64,000 nucleotides of DNA from Staphylococcus sp. (GCA_023665865.1 JAMPDC010000001.1:1480235-1544234); one strand, 5' to 3'; shown: positions 43,661-53,856, numbered from the stretch's first letter. Program-made: numbers and translations. The notes: generated by a model from the sequence alone, not told the origin.

Positions 43661-45766
43661 ATGACAATCAAACACCTGCTTTTTGCCGCAGTGCTCGCTA
43701 TGCCCGCGCAGCTCTTTGTCTCCTGCGGAAGTGCCTCGGCCATTGACCGTCAGGCACTCGTCGGGCGCAACAATCCGCACATCACAACCATCGATACCCT
43801 CGCGTCGCTCTCGGTCGGCAACGGCGAGTTTGCCGTGACCGTCGACGTCACCGGTTTGCAGACCTTCCCCGAAGTCTATAGCAACGGTGTGCCCTTGGGC
43901 ACCCAGAGCCAATGGGGATGGCACAGCTTCACGAACCCCGACAGTCTCCGCTTTGAGGAAACGCTCAAGGATTTCGACTTCGGCCGCGGACGGCAGGAAC
44001 CCTACTCCACAGAGTTTAAGGAAGCGGGGCGCAACAAGGACGCGTCCGTGTGGTATCGCGTCAATCCCCATCGCCTCCATCTCGGCGCACTCGGTTTTGC
44101 CGGACTGACACCCGACCGCATCAGCGACATCGACCAGACACTCGACATGTGGAACGGCGAGATCCGCTCAGATTTCAAGGTTGACGGAGAGGCTGTCAGC
44201 GTCAAGACTTACGTGCATCCCGACCGCGACATGATGGCCGCGTCGATCAGTTCCAAAAACCATCTTCCCGTAGCGCTCCGTCTCCCTTATCCCACAGGCG
44301 GACATTGTGACGACGCCTGCGACTGGGATGCTGACTCGCTGCATCAGACAGAGATCGTCAGCCTCTCGGAGAGCAGCGCCACTCTGCGCCACAGTCTCGA
44401 CTCGACGGTCTACTACATCAATCTGTCATGGACAGGGGCTGAGTCGCCCGTCATGAGCGGACGCAACACTGCGACCATCACCCCGACGGCCGACGACTGG
44501 ACCATCACTGCAACCTATACCCTCGAACCCTCATCATCGCCCGCACCGACCGTGGCAGAGACCCGCGAGGCTACCGGCAAATACTGGAATGACTTCTGGC
44601 AGAAGGGTGGCGCGGTCGATTTCAGCCGCTGCACCGATCCGCGTGCCGCTGAGCTCGAACGCCGGGTGGTGCTCTCGCAATATCTGCTCGCCATCCAGTG
44701 TGCAGGCTCTACCCCGCCTCAGGAGACAGGATTGACCTACAATTCATGGTTCGGGAAATTCCACCTGGAAATGATCTGGTGGCACCAGGCCCAGTTTGCC
44801 CTCTGGGGTCACGAGGATCTGCTCAACCGCACCCTCCCCTGGTATGAATCGGCCGCAGGTGTGGCACGCGACATCGCCTCACGCCAGGGATTCAAAGGTC
44901 TGCGCTGGATGAAGATGACCGATCCCTCGGCGCTCGAAGCACCCTCCAAGGTCGGATCTTTCCTCATCTGGCAACAGCCACATCTGATCTATCTCGCAGA
45001 ACTGGCTTTCCGTGCCAACTCCGACTCCACCATCATTGACCGCTACTATGACCTCGTGCAGGAGACAGCCGAATTCATGGCCGATTTCGCCGACAAGGAT
45101 TCGCTCGGACGCTATACACTCCGCGGCATCATCCCCGCTCAGGAGACCCTCCGCGCAGCTGAGACTGTCAACCCGCCCTTCGAGCTGTCATACTGGCACT
45201 TCGGGCTCAACACCGCCCAGAAATGGCGTGAGCGCAAGGGACAGGAGCGTGTCAAGGAATGGGACAAGATCATAGCCTCGCTCTCGCCTCTCGCAGCCAA
45301 AGACAGTCTCTATCTCGCTGCCGAGACCGCGCCCGAGACCTACAGTGACATCCGTCTGACCTCCGACCACATGGCTGTCCTCGCCGCTGTCGGTATTCTT
45401 CCGGCATCGCCGTTGGTGAAAAACGACATCATGGACAATACCTTTGACTGGGTCTACGACAACTGGAACTGGGACAAGACCTGGGGTTGGGATTATCCCA
45501 CCACCGCTATGAACGCCGTCCGCCTCGGCCATCCCGAGAAGGCCATCAACGCCCTGCTCATGGACAAGCGCACCAACACCTATCTTCCCAACGGCCACAA
45601 CTACCAGGACAAGCGCCTGCGCTGCTATCTGCCGGGCAACGGCGGCCTGCTGACGGCTGTCGCGCTGATGTGTGCCGGCTGGGACGGTTGCGAAACTGAA
45701 AATCCCGGTTTCCCGAAGGATGGCACCTGGGATGTGCGTTGGGAAGGCATCAAACCTATGCCATAA
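43661..45766 (+). CDS. Unassigned helical-barrel glycosidase-like lipoprotein
   Basis: 701 residues from ATG 43661 (MTIKHLLFAAVLAMPAQLFVSC, lipobox FVSC). An N-terminal beta-rich half (about 30-310; SLSVGNGEFAVTVDVTGLQTF at its start) precedes a helical half resembling (alpha/alpha)6 enzymes of clan GH-L or GH95: RRVVLSQYLLAIQCAGSTPP, SWFGKFHLEMIWWHQAQFAL (Glu370 in the middle), ALLMDKRTNTYLPNGHN. No exact family was recognised; GH65-like is the nearest guess. First gene of an operon with DUF4450, GH106 and GH105, so action on a rhamnogalacturonan fragment is likely. Confidence 0.65.
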   Translation: MTIKHLLFAAVLAMPAQLFVSCGSASAIDRQALVGRNNPHITTIDTLASLSVGNGEFAVTVDVTGLQTFPEVYSNGVPLGTQSQWGWHSFTNPDSLRFEETLKDFDFGRGRQEPYSTEFKEAGRNKDASVWYRVNPHRLHLGALGFAGLTPDRISDIDQTLDMWNGEIRSDFKVDGEAVSVKTYVHPDRDMMAASISSKNHLPVALRLPYPTGGHCDDACDWDADSLHQTEIVSLSESSATLRHSLDSTVYYINLSWTGAESPVMSGRNTATITPTADDWTITATYTLEPSSSPAPTVAETREATGKYWNDFWQKGGAVDFSRCTDPRAAELERRVVLSQYLLAIQCAGSTPPQETGLTYNSWFGKFHLEMIWWHQAQFALWGHEDLLNRTLPWYESAAGVARDIASRQGFKGLRWMKMTDPSALEAPSKVGSFLIWQQPHLIYLAELAFRANSDSTIIDRYYDLVQETAEFMADFADKDSLGRYTLRGIIPAQETLRAAETVNPPFELSYWHFGLNTAQKWRERKGQERVKEWDKIIASLSPLAAKDSLYLAAETAPETYSDIRLTSDHMAVLAAVGILPASPLVKNDIMDNTFDWVYDNWNWDKTWGWDYPTTAMNAVRLGHPEKAINALLMDKRTNTYLPNGHNYQDKRLRCYLPGNGGLLTAVALMCAGWDGCETENPGFPKDGTWDVRWEGIKPMP

Positions 45767-45784
45767 CCTCATTCTGACCGACAG

Positions 45785-48700
45785 ATGAAAGTCAAACCGC
45801 TCGTCGCCGCGATCCTCATCACTGCCACCTCACTTCTGACCTATGCCGGAAGCGGGGTGCGCCCGCATCACTACAGTCCGTCCGGGACCTCGGCGGTCGC
45901 CGTCGATGGCACCTCCCGCTTCAACCGTGCGCTCTATGGCGCCCACACAGGCTTCCACATGGAGTGTTCCGACATGACTGAGTTCGGGATCTATCTTCCA
46001 CACATGGGAGGCAATCTGAGACTGACACTTCCGGAGGGGAAATGCACGGCAATCTATACCCCCGGCCGCATGGACTACAAGCAGGGAGGTGTCGAGGTCG
46101 AGGCTCAGGTGATGCGCAGCGAAGACATGGCGCTCTGGCGGCTGACAAATACGTCCGGGAAGAGCGTGACGATACCGGTGCGCTTCGGAGGTGTAGCCGA
46201 CAAGGGATTCTCGCGCAACGGTGACCTCGGCGTCGACGACCCGACATGTTTCGACCTGAAGCCGGAATATTGCGAGGGAAACATCTATGAGGTCGACAAA
46301 GATGTCGTCACCATCGAATATGGCCGTAAGCAACGGTCAACGCTGACCCTCGTCATCCCCGCCGACAACCATACGATCACCGATCTCCCGACCTACGAGG
46401 GGATGATCACACTCAAGCCCGGCGAAAGCAAATATATCGCGCTCTTTCCGGCCGGATCAAACGCCGCAGCAGTCTCCGTCGAAGCTCTCATGGAGCGGGC
46501 GGAGAAGGAGCGGGCGGAGATAGCCTCGTCGGTCAGCTTCTCCACTCCAGCCGGATGGCTCAACCCGCTTGGAGGAGCATTGGCGATAGCGGCCGACGGA
46601 ATCTGGAGCGGACAGGCGTGGCTCCACGGATCAATCGGCTGGCGCACACCTCACCTCGGTTGGCGCGGAGCCTATACGGGTGATGCAATAGGCCGTCATG
46701 ACCGCGCACTGACCCATTTCCTGACCTACGCCGACAATCAGATCACTGACATCCCTCCCGTCTACCCACATCCGCGCCAGGACTCTACACTCAACCTCGC
46801 CCGGGCCGAGAAGCGCTGGGGCACACCGATGTATAGCGACGGTTACATCTGCCGGCGACCGGGAAAGAAGAATGAGATGTCGCACTACGACATGAACCTC
46901 GTCTATGTCGATGCTATGCTGCGCCATTTCCGCCACACGGCCGACACTGCCGCCATGCGCAGGCTATTTCCCGTGATCAAACGTCATCTTGCCTGGGAAA
47001 AACGCAATTTCGACCCTGACGGCGACCATCTCTATGACGCATATTGCTGCATCTGGGCGAGCGACGCCCTCTACTACAGCGGAGGTGCCGTCACCCACTC
47101 ATCAGCCTACAATCTTTTTGCCAACAGACTCACCGCCCGCATAGCCGAGCTGCTCGGTGAAGATCCCACACCCTATCTCGCCGAGGCCGACGGCATCGCC
47201 GCCGCCATCGACAGCATACTTTGGATGGCCGACAGAGGCCACTGGGCTGAGTATCGTGACGCGGGCGGTCACCGGCGTCTCCATCCCGGCGCCGCTCTGT
47301 GGACCATATATCATGCCATTGACTCGGAAATAGCCGATGAGTTCAAAGCATACGCAGCCACCTGCTATGTCGACCGTGAGATACCCCACATTCCGGTTGA
47401 AGGCGAAGGTGTGGAGGAAGGACTGTTCACGCTGTCGACCACAAACTGGAAACCATATTCGTGGAGTATCAACAATGTGGCCATCGCCGAGGTCATGCAC
47501 ACGGCCCTTGCCTATTGGCAGGCCGGACGCGCGGACGAAGCCTACCGCCTTATGGAGAGCGTGGCCGCCGATAATATGTATCTCGGAGCCTCTCCGCTCA
47601 ATTTCGGTCAGATCAGCCACTATGACGCGGCCCGTGGAGAGTGTTACCGCGACTTCGCAGACCCGATCGGAGTGTGGAGCCGAGCGTTGACTGAGGGGCT
47701 CTTCGGAGTGCGTCCCGACATGCTCGCGCAGCAACCTACCGTAAGGCTCGTGCCCGGTTTCCCCTCATGGTGGACAGAGGCGGAGATCTCGCTGCCAGAC
47801 ATAAGCTACACCTTCAAGCGCGAAGGCTCAAGACTGCACTATACGATCGACAACCGTTACAGCTCTGACCCGAATCTCGAACTGACCGTGGCTGCCAAAG
47901 GCGTGGCTTCGGTGAAAGTCAACGGACAGGAAGCGAAGTGGCATCCTGCCGGGAACTCAATCGGCACACCACGCATCGTCGTTGACGCCGGCAACGCCAG
48001 ACATCTCGACATCGAGATCGTGGAGAGCGATAAGTTCATCCCGTCGTCCACAGGCCGTGTCCGTATGGAGGGTCCGGTGAAATTCAGCGAGATGACCGAC
48101 GGCACTCTCGCCTATTGGGAAGTTGAAACCGGCGAATTGCCAAAGTCCGCCATACCCTCGCCCGGATTTGACGACGTCAACAGTGCCCTTTGCTCGCCGG
48201 TAGACCTCAGCGGATACTATAACGCAGCCGTGACCGACATCTTCCGCAACGAGTATCTCTCCCCCCGTCCTGCCGTCACCACCCTGCAGTTGCCCAAACA
48301 GGGCATAGGAGAGTGGTGTCATCCACAGCTCACAGCCGACATCGACGACTCGGGGCTGCGCAGACATCTCGCCTCGACAGGCGGACTCCTCGAGACCGAA
48401 GCGGGAGTAAACTTCAAGCTCCCGGCCGAGGGACGCAACATAGCCTTCACATCTCTCTGGGACAACTATCCCGACAGTATCCGCATAGGGCTTCAAGGCC
48501 ACGCCTCACATCTCTATCTGCTTATGGCAGGATCGACCAACCACATGCAGTGGGGAGTGGACAACGGTGTGGTCCGTGTGCGCTACGCCGACGGGACAGA
48601 AGAAACGACACCTCTCGTCAACCCTCACAACTGGGCGCCGATAGAACTCGACTTTTACCACGACGACCATGCCTTTGCCATGGCTCCTGGCACCCTGCCC

Positions 48701-48919
48701 CCCTACAGAGTACACCTTGAGAGCGGACACGCGAGCCGGCGGCTCGGCGACGAGCTTGGAATCACCGGAGCAGGTGACCGCTACATCAAGGGTGGAGCCG
48801 GAATCATGCTCGACATACCGGCGGATCCCGAACGCGAACTGTCGTCACTCACCATTGAAACACTCTCGGGCGATGTGGTCATCGGACTGATGGGTCTCAG
48901 CCTCCAACGCCCGCTATAG
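45785..48919 (+). CDS. DUF4450 family protein
   Basis: 1044 residues, signal peptide about 1-21 (VAAILITATSLLTYAGS). N-terminal beta domain (HHYSPSGTSAVAVDGTSRFN; RALYGAHTGFHMECSDMTEF), a central (alpha/alpha)6-like region (about 255-620: HLGWRGAYTGDAIGRHDRAL; MSHYDMNLVYVDAMLRHFRH; DAYCCIWASDALYYSGGAV) and C-terminal beta domains. This layout is that of the DUF4450 group often found in pectin PULs; the architecture suggests a glycosidase, but no activity can be assigned. Starts 18 nt after the preceding gene. Confidence 0.75.
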   Translation: MKVKPLVAAILITATSLLTYAGSGVRPHHYSPSGTSAVAVDGTSRFNRALYGAHTGFHMECSDMTEFGIYLPHMGGNLRLTLPEGKCTAIYTPGRMDYKQGGVEVEAQVMRSEDMALWRLTNTSGKSVTIPVRFGGVADKGFSRNGDLGVDDPTCFDLKPEYCEGNIYEVDKDVVTIEYGRKQRSTLTLVIPADNHTITDLPTYEGMITLKPGESKYIALFPAGSNAAAVSVEALMERAEKERAEIASSVSFSTPAGWLNPLGGALAIAADGIWSGQAWLHGSIGWRTPHLGWRGAYTGDAIGRHDRALTHFLTYADNQITDIPPVYPHPRQDSTLNLARAEKRWGTPMYSDGYICRRPGKKNEMSHYDMNLVYVDAMLRHFRHTADTAAMRRLFPVIKRHLAWEKRNFDPDGDHLYDAYCCIWASDALYYSGGAVTHSSAYNLFANRLTARIAELLGEDPTPYLAEADGIAAAIDSILWMADRGHWAEYRDAGGHRRLHPGAALWTIYHAIDSEIADEFKAYAATCYVDREIPHIPVEGEGVEEGLFTLSTTNWKPYSWSINNVAIAEVMHTALAYWQAGRADEAYRLMESVAADNMYLGASPLNFGQISHYDAARGECYRDFADPIGVWSRALTEGLFGVRPDMLAQQPTVRLVPGFPSWWTEAEISLPDISYTFKREGSRLHYTIDNRYSSDPNLELTVAAKGVASVKVNGQEAKWHPAGNSIGTPRIVVDAGNARHLDIEIVESDKFIPSSTGRVRMEGPVKFSEMTDGTLAYWEVETGELPKSAIPSPGFDDVNSALCSPVDLSGYYNAAVTDIFRNEYLSPRPAVTTLQLPKQGIGEWCHPQLTADIDDSGLRRHLASTGGLLETEAGVNFKLPAEGRNIAFTSLWDNYPDSIRIGLQGHASHLYLLMAGSTNHMQWGVDNGVVRVRYADGTEETTPLVNPHNWAPIELDFYHDDHAFAMAPGTLPPYRVHLESGHASRRLGDELGITGAGDRYIKGGAGIMLDIPADPERELSSLTIETLSGDVVIGLMGLSLQRPL

Positions 48920-48946
48920 AACCAACAACAATCATCACTACCTCCA

Positions 48947-51739
48947 ATGCGAAAACTAATACTAACCGCCATATCGCTGCTTGCGGCGGCTTTCCAACCA
49001 ATAGCCGGAACTGATGTCACCGACTGGTATCCGATCGTTACCGAAAACCGGCCCTTCGTCCGCTGGTGGTGGCTCGGAAGTGCCGTCGACTCCATAGGTC
49101 TGACCTATAACCTTGAGCAATTTGCCGGCAAGGGACTCGGAGGTGTCGAGATCACCCCGATCTATGGTGTCAAGGGCAACGAGGTCAACGACATAGACTT
49201 TCTCTCGCCCGGATGGATGCAGATGCTCGGCCACACGATAGCCGAAGGTGACCGCCTCGGCCTGCAGATCGACATGAACAACGGCACCGGCTGGCCTTTC
49301 GGCGGTCCGGAAGTAGGGATCGAACACAGTGCCCGCAAGCTCGTGGTCGAGAAATGGGACGCAGCTCCCGGCAAACGTTTCACCGCCAAGATCGTCCCCT
49401 CCGACAAGCGGCAACGCCCGGTGGCAACCCTCCAGTCCATCATCGCAGTCAACGGTAAGAAGCGCGCCATCCTCACCGACAAACTCAACCGTGACACCAT
49501 CCTCAACTGGAAGGCCCCCTCAGGCGAGGGGGAGTGGACTATCTACGGTATCTTCTGCGGACGCACACTCCAGAAAGTCAAGCGTGCAGCGCCGGGGGGC
49601 GTAGGTCTCGTGGTCAACCACTATGACAGTGTCGCCGTCAACCGGTATCTCGACCGCTTCGACAAAGCCTTTGCGGAGTCAGGATGCCGTGTGCCCGACA
49701 CATTTTTCAATGACTCCTATGAAGTCTACGGTGCGGACTGGACAGACAATTTCCCCGAAGAGTTCCACCGTGACCACGGCTACAGCCTTGAGCTCTACAT
49801 GCCTGAATTTCTCGCCGAGGATAAGCACGACGAGCTCCGCTCACGCATAGTCCACGACTACCGTCAGACTCTCGGACGCCTCTTGCAGGAAAACTTCACC
49901 AATGTGTGGAGCCGGCGCGCACATGCTCTGGGCGCCCGCATCCGCAACCAGAGCCACGGATCGCCAGCCAACATCATCGACCTCTATGCGGCTGTCGACA
50001 TTCCCGAATGTGAATCATTCGGGCAGACCACCTTCAATATCCCCGGACTCAACCAGGACGGCCCCACACGCCCGAGCGACGCAGACCCGGCAGTGCTGAA
50101 ATTTGCCTCATCCGCAGCCCATCTCACCGGCAAGCGTCTCACTTCAGCCGAGACATTGACGTGGCTCACCGAACATTTCCGCACCTCCCTCTCCCGCTGC
50201 AAGCCGGAGCTTGACCAGATGTTCTGTTCGGGTGTCAACCACGTCTATTTCCACGGCGCACCCTATTCGCCCAAGGGGGTTGACTTCCCCGGATGGATGT
50301 TCTATGCATCGATCAACATGTCGCCCACCAACAGCATCTGGCGCGATGCCGACGCCCTCTTCAGCTACATCTCCCGCTGCCAGGCCTTTCTCACGGCCGG
50401 AACTCCCGACAATGACTTTCTACTCTACTTTCCCATCGATGAGGTGTGGCAACGACAAGGTGGACGCCCCTATATGATGTTTGAGATCCACCGCATGGAC
50501 GAGCGTATGCCCGACATCAAAGGTGCCGTCCACGAGATCATTGACGCCGGCTATGACTCCGACTATCTCTCGGACTCACTCCTGATGCGCCTCAAGACCG
50601 GGACAGAGGGGCGCATCGTAGCCGATGGTGGTGCCGAATACGGAGCCATCATTGTCCCGCCGACACGCACCATGTCGCCCTCGACTCTCCGACAGCTGCT
50701 CAAACTGGCCGATGAGGGTGCCACAATAGTATTCGCTGGCAAGATCCCATCGGATGTGGCCGGACTTTCAGACCTTGAGAGACGACGTGGAGAGCTTGCA
50801 TCACTCGCCGTCGGTCTGCCGGCCGTCGACTCAGTCCCGAGTGTCACATCAAGAGGCAAGGGACGCATCATCACCGCCCCCGACATCACCACCGCGCTTC
50901 CCCTCATCGGCTGCGAGCCGGAGACCATGCGCTCGGAAGAGGGTCTCTCAGCCATCCGTCGCCGCAACGAGGCAGGAGGCTACAACTACTTCATCGCCAA
51001 CCTCACCGACCGTGAGTGTGATTCGTGGGTCAAACTCGGCCGCCAGGCTGTCAGCGCGGAGATTTTCGATCCGCTCAACGGAATCTCCGGCCTTGCAAAG
51101 ACCCGATCCTCGCGCAGCGGCACCACAGAGGTGCGTCTGCAACTCGCACCGGGACAATCATTGCTGCTCAAGACCTTCCCCGAACGCCACGACGAGCTGA
51201 CGCCCTGGAAATACATCGAGTCAAAAGGCTCACCAATCGAATTCAAGGATGGTTGGGCCATCACGTTTCTTCAGAGCGAACCGGCCATCGACGGCACCTT
51301 TGCCATTGACAGCCTCGCCCCGTGGACCGAGCTGGCAACCGAGGCGGCCAAAGTCAATTTCGGCACTGGACGCTACACTATCGAGTTTGATCTGCCGGAG
51401 GCAGCCGATGCCGACGACTGGCTCCTCGATCTCGGAGATGTCCGCGAAAGTGCAGAGGTCAGTGTCAACGGCCAGCCGGCCGGCAAAGCATGGGCCGTCC
51501 CCTTCACCCTCCGTATCGGCCATCTGCTCCATCCGGGCAGCAACAGCCTCACGATCGACGTGACCAACATCCAGGCAAACCGTATCGCCGACTATGAGAG
51601 ACGCGGAGTGGAGTGGCGCATCTTCAAGGACGCCAACATAGCCTCGGTCACCAATGCTAAAGTCTTCACCTTCGGAGACTGGCCCACCCTGCCCGCAGGT
51701 CTCAACTCCACCGTCCGGCTCATCCCCCTGAAGTATTGA
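48947..51739 (+). CDS. GH106-like alpha-L-rhamnosidase
   Basis: 930 residues with signal peptide (LTAISLLAAAFQPIAG). The GH106 start (RPFVRWWWLGSAVDSIGLTYNLEQFAGKGLGGVEI) is characteristic, followed by GLQIDMNNGTGWPFGGP, DTFFNDSYEVYGADWTDNF, and CSGVNHVYFHGAPYSP. A glutamine amidotransferase-like middle (DSDYLSDSLLMRL) and a terminal galactose-binding-like beta-sandwich (EVSVNGQPAGKAWAVPFTL) complete the usual architecture. It would release L-rhamnose from rhamnogalacturonan oligosaccharides. Third gene of the operon. Confidence 0.88.
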   Translation: MRKLILTAISLLAAAFQPIAGTDVTDWYPIVTENRPFVRWWWLGSAVDSIGLTYNLEQFAGKGLGGVEITPIYGVKGNEVNDIDFLSPGWMQMLGHTIAEGDRLGLQIDMNNGTGWPFGGPEVGIEHSARKLVVEKWDAAPGKRFTAKIVPSDKRQRPVATLQSIIAVNGKKRAILTDKLNRDTILNWKAPSGEGEWTIYGIFCGRTLQKVKRAAPGGVGLVVNHYDSVAVNRYLDRFDKAFAESGCRVPDTFFNDSYEVYGADWTDNFPEEFHRDHGYSLELYMPEFLAEDKHDELRSRIVHDYRQTLGRLLQENFTNVWSRRAHALGARIRNQSHGSPANIIDLYAAVDIPECESFGQTTFNIPGLNQDGPTRPSDADPAVLKFASSAAHLTGKRLTSAETLTWLTEHFRTSLSRCKPELDQMFCSGVNHVYFHGAPYSPKGVDFPGWMFYASINMSPTNSIWRDADALFSYISRCQAFLTAGTPDNDFLLYFPIDEVWQRQGGRPYMMFEIHRMDERMPDIKGAVHEIIDAGYDSDYLSDSLLMRLKTGTEGRIVADGGAEYGAIIVPPTRTMSPSTLRQLLKLADEGATIVFAGKIPSDVAGLSDLERRRGELASLAVGLPAVDSVPSVTSRGKGRIITAPDITTALPLIGCEPETMRSEEGLSAIRRRNEAGGYNYFIANLTDRECDSWVKLGRQAVSAEIFDPLNGISGLAKTRSSRSGTTEVRLQLAPGQSLLLKTFPERHDELTPWKYIESKGSPIEFKDGWAITFLQSEPAIDGTFAIDSLAPWTELATEAAKVNFGTGRYTIEFDLPEAADADDWLLDLGDVRESAEVSVNGQPAGKAWAVPFTLRIGHLLHPGSNSLTIDVTNIQANRIADYERRGVEWRIFKDANIASVTNAKVFTFGDWPTLPAGLNSTVRLIPLKY

Positions 51740-51760
51740 TCAATCACACCAATCAGCAAT

Positions 51761-52906
51761 ATGAAAAAAACATTTCTACTCGCCATCGCCCTGCTCATGG
51801 GGCTCCCGGCCTTTGCAGCCAAGAACTCATCATCCGAAAGTATACCTCCACGCCAGGAGACTCTGAAGACACTCATCAAGGTCAACGACCACTATCTTAA
51901 AAAGCATCCCGATCCTCTCGTCGGCATACCCTACTACTCGCGCAAGAAGGTCTATGAGGCCAATATCTGGACCCGTGCCGTCTATTTCGAGGGACTTATG
52001 GCTCTCTATTCCATCTATCCCGACAACCGCTACTATGACTACGCTTACGATTGGGGCGAGGGCTTCAAATGGGGTATGAGACGCGACGACACCACGACCC
52101 GCAATGCCGACAATTATTGCTGCGGACAGACCTATGTGGATCTCTACCGTCTCACACCCGAGCCAAAGATGCTCACCAAGACAAAGGCTTGCATGAACAT
52201 GCTCATCAATACTCCGCAAGTCGACGACTGGACCTGGATCGACGCCATACAGATGGGTATGCCTCTTCTGGTGAAGATGAGCGCACTCACCGGCGATCCT
52301 CGCTACAGCGAGAAGGCTTTCAAGATGTATGAATGGTCACGAAACACTCTCGCCGGCGGTCTATTCAACGAGAAAGAGGGACTATGGTGGCGCGACAAGG
52401 ATTTCGTTCCCCCCTACACCGAGCCTAACGGTAAAAACTGCTACTGGTCGCGCGGCAACGGTTGGGTTGTGGCCGCACTCGTGCGTGTGCTCAGCGAACT
52501 CCCGGCCGACGCACCTCACCGCGACCTCTACATCAAGGACCTCAAAGCCATGTGTGAGGCAGCCCTTAAATGCCAGCGTGAGGACGGTTTCTGGAATGTC
52601 AGCCTCCATGATGACAGCAATTTCGGTGGCAAGGAACTGACAGGAACCGCTCTGTTTGTCTATGGTATGGCCTGGGGTATCAACAACGGTATCCTTGACC
52701 GCGAGACATATCTCCCCGCCCTCACCCGCGCATGGAACGCAATGGTAAATGATGCCGTGCATCCCGACGGCTATCTCGGTTATGTCCAGGGAACAGGTAA
52801 GGAACCGAAGGACGGACAGCCTGTGGCCTATGATTCCAAACCCGACTTCGACGACTACGGTACCGGCTGCTTCCTCCTCGCTGGCTCAGAAGTCTACAAA
52901 CTATAA
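51761..52906 (+). CDS. GH105 unsaturated rhamnogalacturonyl hydrolase
   Basis: 381 residues, signal peptide (FLLAIALLMGLPAFA). (alpha/alpha)6 barrel of the YteR/RhiN type: IWTRAVYFEGLMALY, NADNYCCGQTYVDLYRL, VDDWTWIDAIQMGMPLLVKM (with the catalytic-Asp region), YWSRGNGWVVAALVRVL, and ELTGTALFVYGMAWGINNG. Removes the unsaturated galacturonyl residue left by rhamnogalacturonan lyases. No lyase (PL9/PL11) is encoded in this window. Last gene of the operon; a palindrome begins at its stop codon. Confidence 0.93.
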   Translation: MKKTFLLAIALLMGLPAFAAKNSSSESIPPRQETLKTLIKVNDHYLKKHPDPLVGIPYYSRKKVYEANIWTRAVYFEGLMALYSIYPDNRYYDYAYDWGEGFKWGMRRDDTTTRNADNYCCGQTYVDLYRLTPEPKMLTKTKACMNMLINTPQVDDWTWIDAIQMGMPLLVKMSALTGDPRYSEKAFKMYEWSRNTLAGGLFNEKEGLWWRDKDFVPPYTEPNGKNCYWSRGNGWVVAALVRVLSELPADAPHRDLYIKDLKAMCEAALKCQREDGFWNVSLHDDSNFGGKELTGTALFVYGMAWGINNGILDRETYLPALTRAWNAMVNDAVHPDGYLGYVQGTGKEPKDGQPVAYDSKPDFDDYGTGCFLLAGSEVYKL

Positions 52907-52932
52907 TCGGATAACCGGCCGGTTATCCGATT
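52905..52932 (+). terminator. 28-bp perfect palindrome after GH105
   Basis: AATCGGATAACCGG and its exact complement meet with no spacer at CCGG. It starts within the GH105 stop codon. No T-run follows, so it is a probable but atypical transcript end. Confidence 0.55.
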
Positions 52933-53110
52933 ATCCGATCTAACTCCTATTCTTAGATTTGATTCTATTTCCGAGACAATTTTAGATCTTAATATATGAT
53001 GAGTTTAGCAAGTTTAATTGGCTTGCAGAGAAAAAACGTCTGAAGAAAGATCTAAAATTGTCAGGAAAGAGATCAAAAATTTCTTAGATGTTCGTCAGTA
53101 GACATGTGAA

Positions 53111-53383
53111 TTAGCCAAATAACTCCGAATGAGAGCCAAGGCGCAGCACCCCGATTTGATTCTCAGTTTCGTCAATCCAAATCAGCAGAAAATCGCCTTC
53201 GACATGACATTCCATGCAATCTTTATAATCCCCCTTCAACATGTGAGGGTTATATTCTTTTGGAATCGGAATCTCATCACGTAACATCTTTAATATTTCC
53301 ACAACCTTCTCCATCTTCTTTGGTTGATTGCGGAATCTCTTGGCATCCTTTTTATATTGACTTGAAAAACGAAGAACTTTCAT
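53111..53383 (-). CDS. YafQ/RelE-type toxin
   Basis: 90-residue mRNA interferase of the YafQ/RelE/ParE superfamily: FSSQYKKDAKRFRNQPKKMEKV, HMLKGDYKDCMECHVEGDFLLIW and LGSHSELF. The catalytic-region His and the terminal SHSELF are typical of YafQ. Its start overlaps the antitoxin stop by 4 bp. AT-rich like the antitoxin. Confidence 0.88.
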   Translation of the reverse strand: MKVLRFSSQYKKDAKRFRNQPKKMEKVVEILKMLRDEIPIPKEYNPHMLKGDYKDCMECHVEGDFLLIWIDETENQIGVLRLGSHSELFG

Positions 53384-53631
53384 AAGCCCATAGACTTATA
53401 CATAGCTTCTACACTCGACACATCGAGTTCATCTTGCAGTTTTCCGGACTTCGCTTCTGCAATAGCAGCCCGTGTGGTTTCGTTAGGCTCTGAATATGCC
53501 AAATCCAACAGAGCACACTCTACAAAATTATTAAGACTGCGATTCTGCTTACGTGCCATTTTCTTTAAACGCTCGATGAGCTCCACAGGCAAGCGGAAAC
53601 TCTGAGCTTTTTTCTGTATTGCTATATCCAT
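53380..53631 (-). CDS. Ribbon-helix-helix-type antitoxin
   Basis: 83 residues from ATG 53631 (MDIAIQKKAQSFRLP); the earlier ATG at 53652 lies inside the promoter box. QSFRLPVELIERLKKMARKQ-NRSLNNFVE is a ribbon-helix-helix DNA-binding pattern, and the C-terminal half (DELDVSSVEAMYKSMGL) would bind the toxin. Probably autorepresses the operon. Confidence 0.8.
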   Translation of the reverse strand: MDIAIQKKAQSFRLPVELIERLKKMARKQNRSLNNFVECALLDLAYSEPNETTRAAIAEAKSGKLQDELDVSSVEAMYKSMGL

Positions 53632-53649
53632 TATGAATTCTTTTGTGTG

Positions 53650-53680
53650 CAAAAATAATACATTTGTATTACAATAACAA
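53650..53680 (-). promoter_or_regulatory. Toxin-antitoxin promoter
   Basis: On the minus strand TATTTTTG (complement of 53650-53657), with a TTGT-type -33 (complement of 53677-53680) 19 nt upstream. Predicted start about 53643. Confidence 0.6.
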
Positions 53681-53715
53681 GGAATGAGGTTCTTTTGATC
53701 AACTGCTACGGATAT

Positions 53716-53756
53716 AAAAAGAATCAGCCTCGCAATCCGGTCGGGATTGCAAGGCT
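53716..53756 (-). terminator. Terminator of the initiator tRNA
   Basis: A 13-bp stem (AGCCTCGCAATCC arm 53726-53738 with 53744-53756, one G-U type mismatch, 5-nt loop), followed on the minus strand by GATTCTTTTTA. It lies 12 nt beyond the tRNA 3-prime end. Confidence 0.75.
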
Positions 53757-53767
53757 GTCGGTTTTAG

Positions 53768-53839
<72 letters not shown>

Positions 53840-53856
53840 ATGTCATTTTCGTGGTG

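Noticed and set aside
53641-53652. Upstream start for the antitoxin
   Set aside because: The ATG at 53652 falls in the -7 box of the toxin-antitoxin promoter; ATG 53631 gives the normal length.
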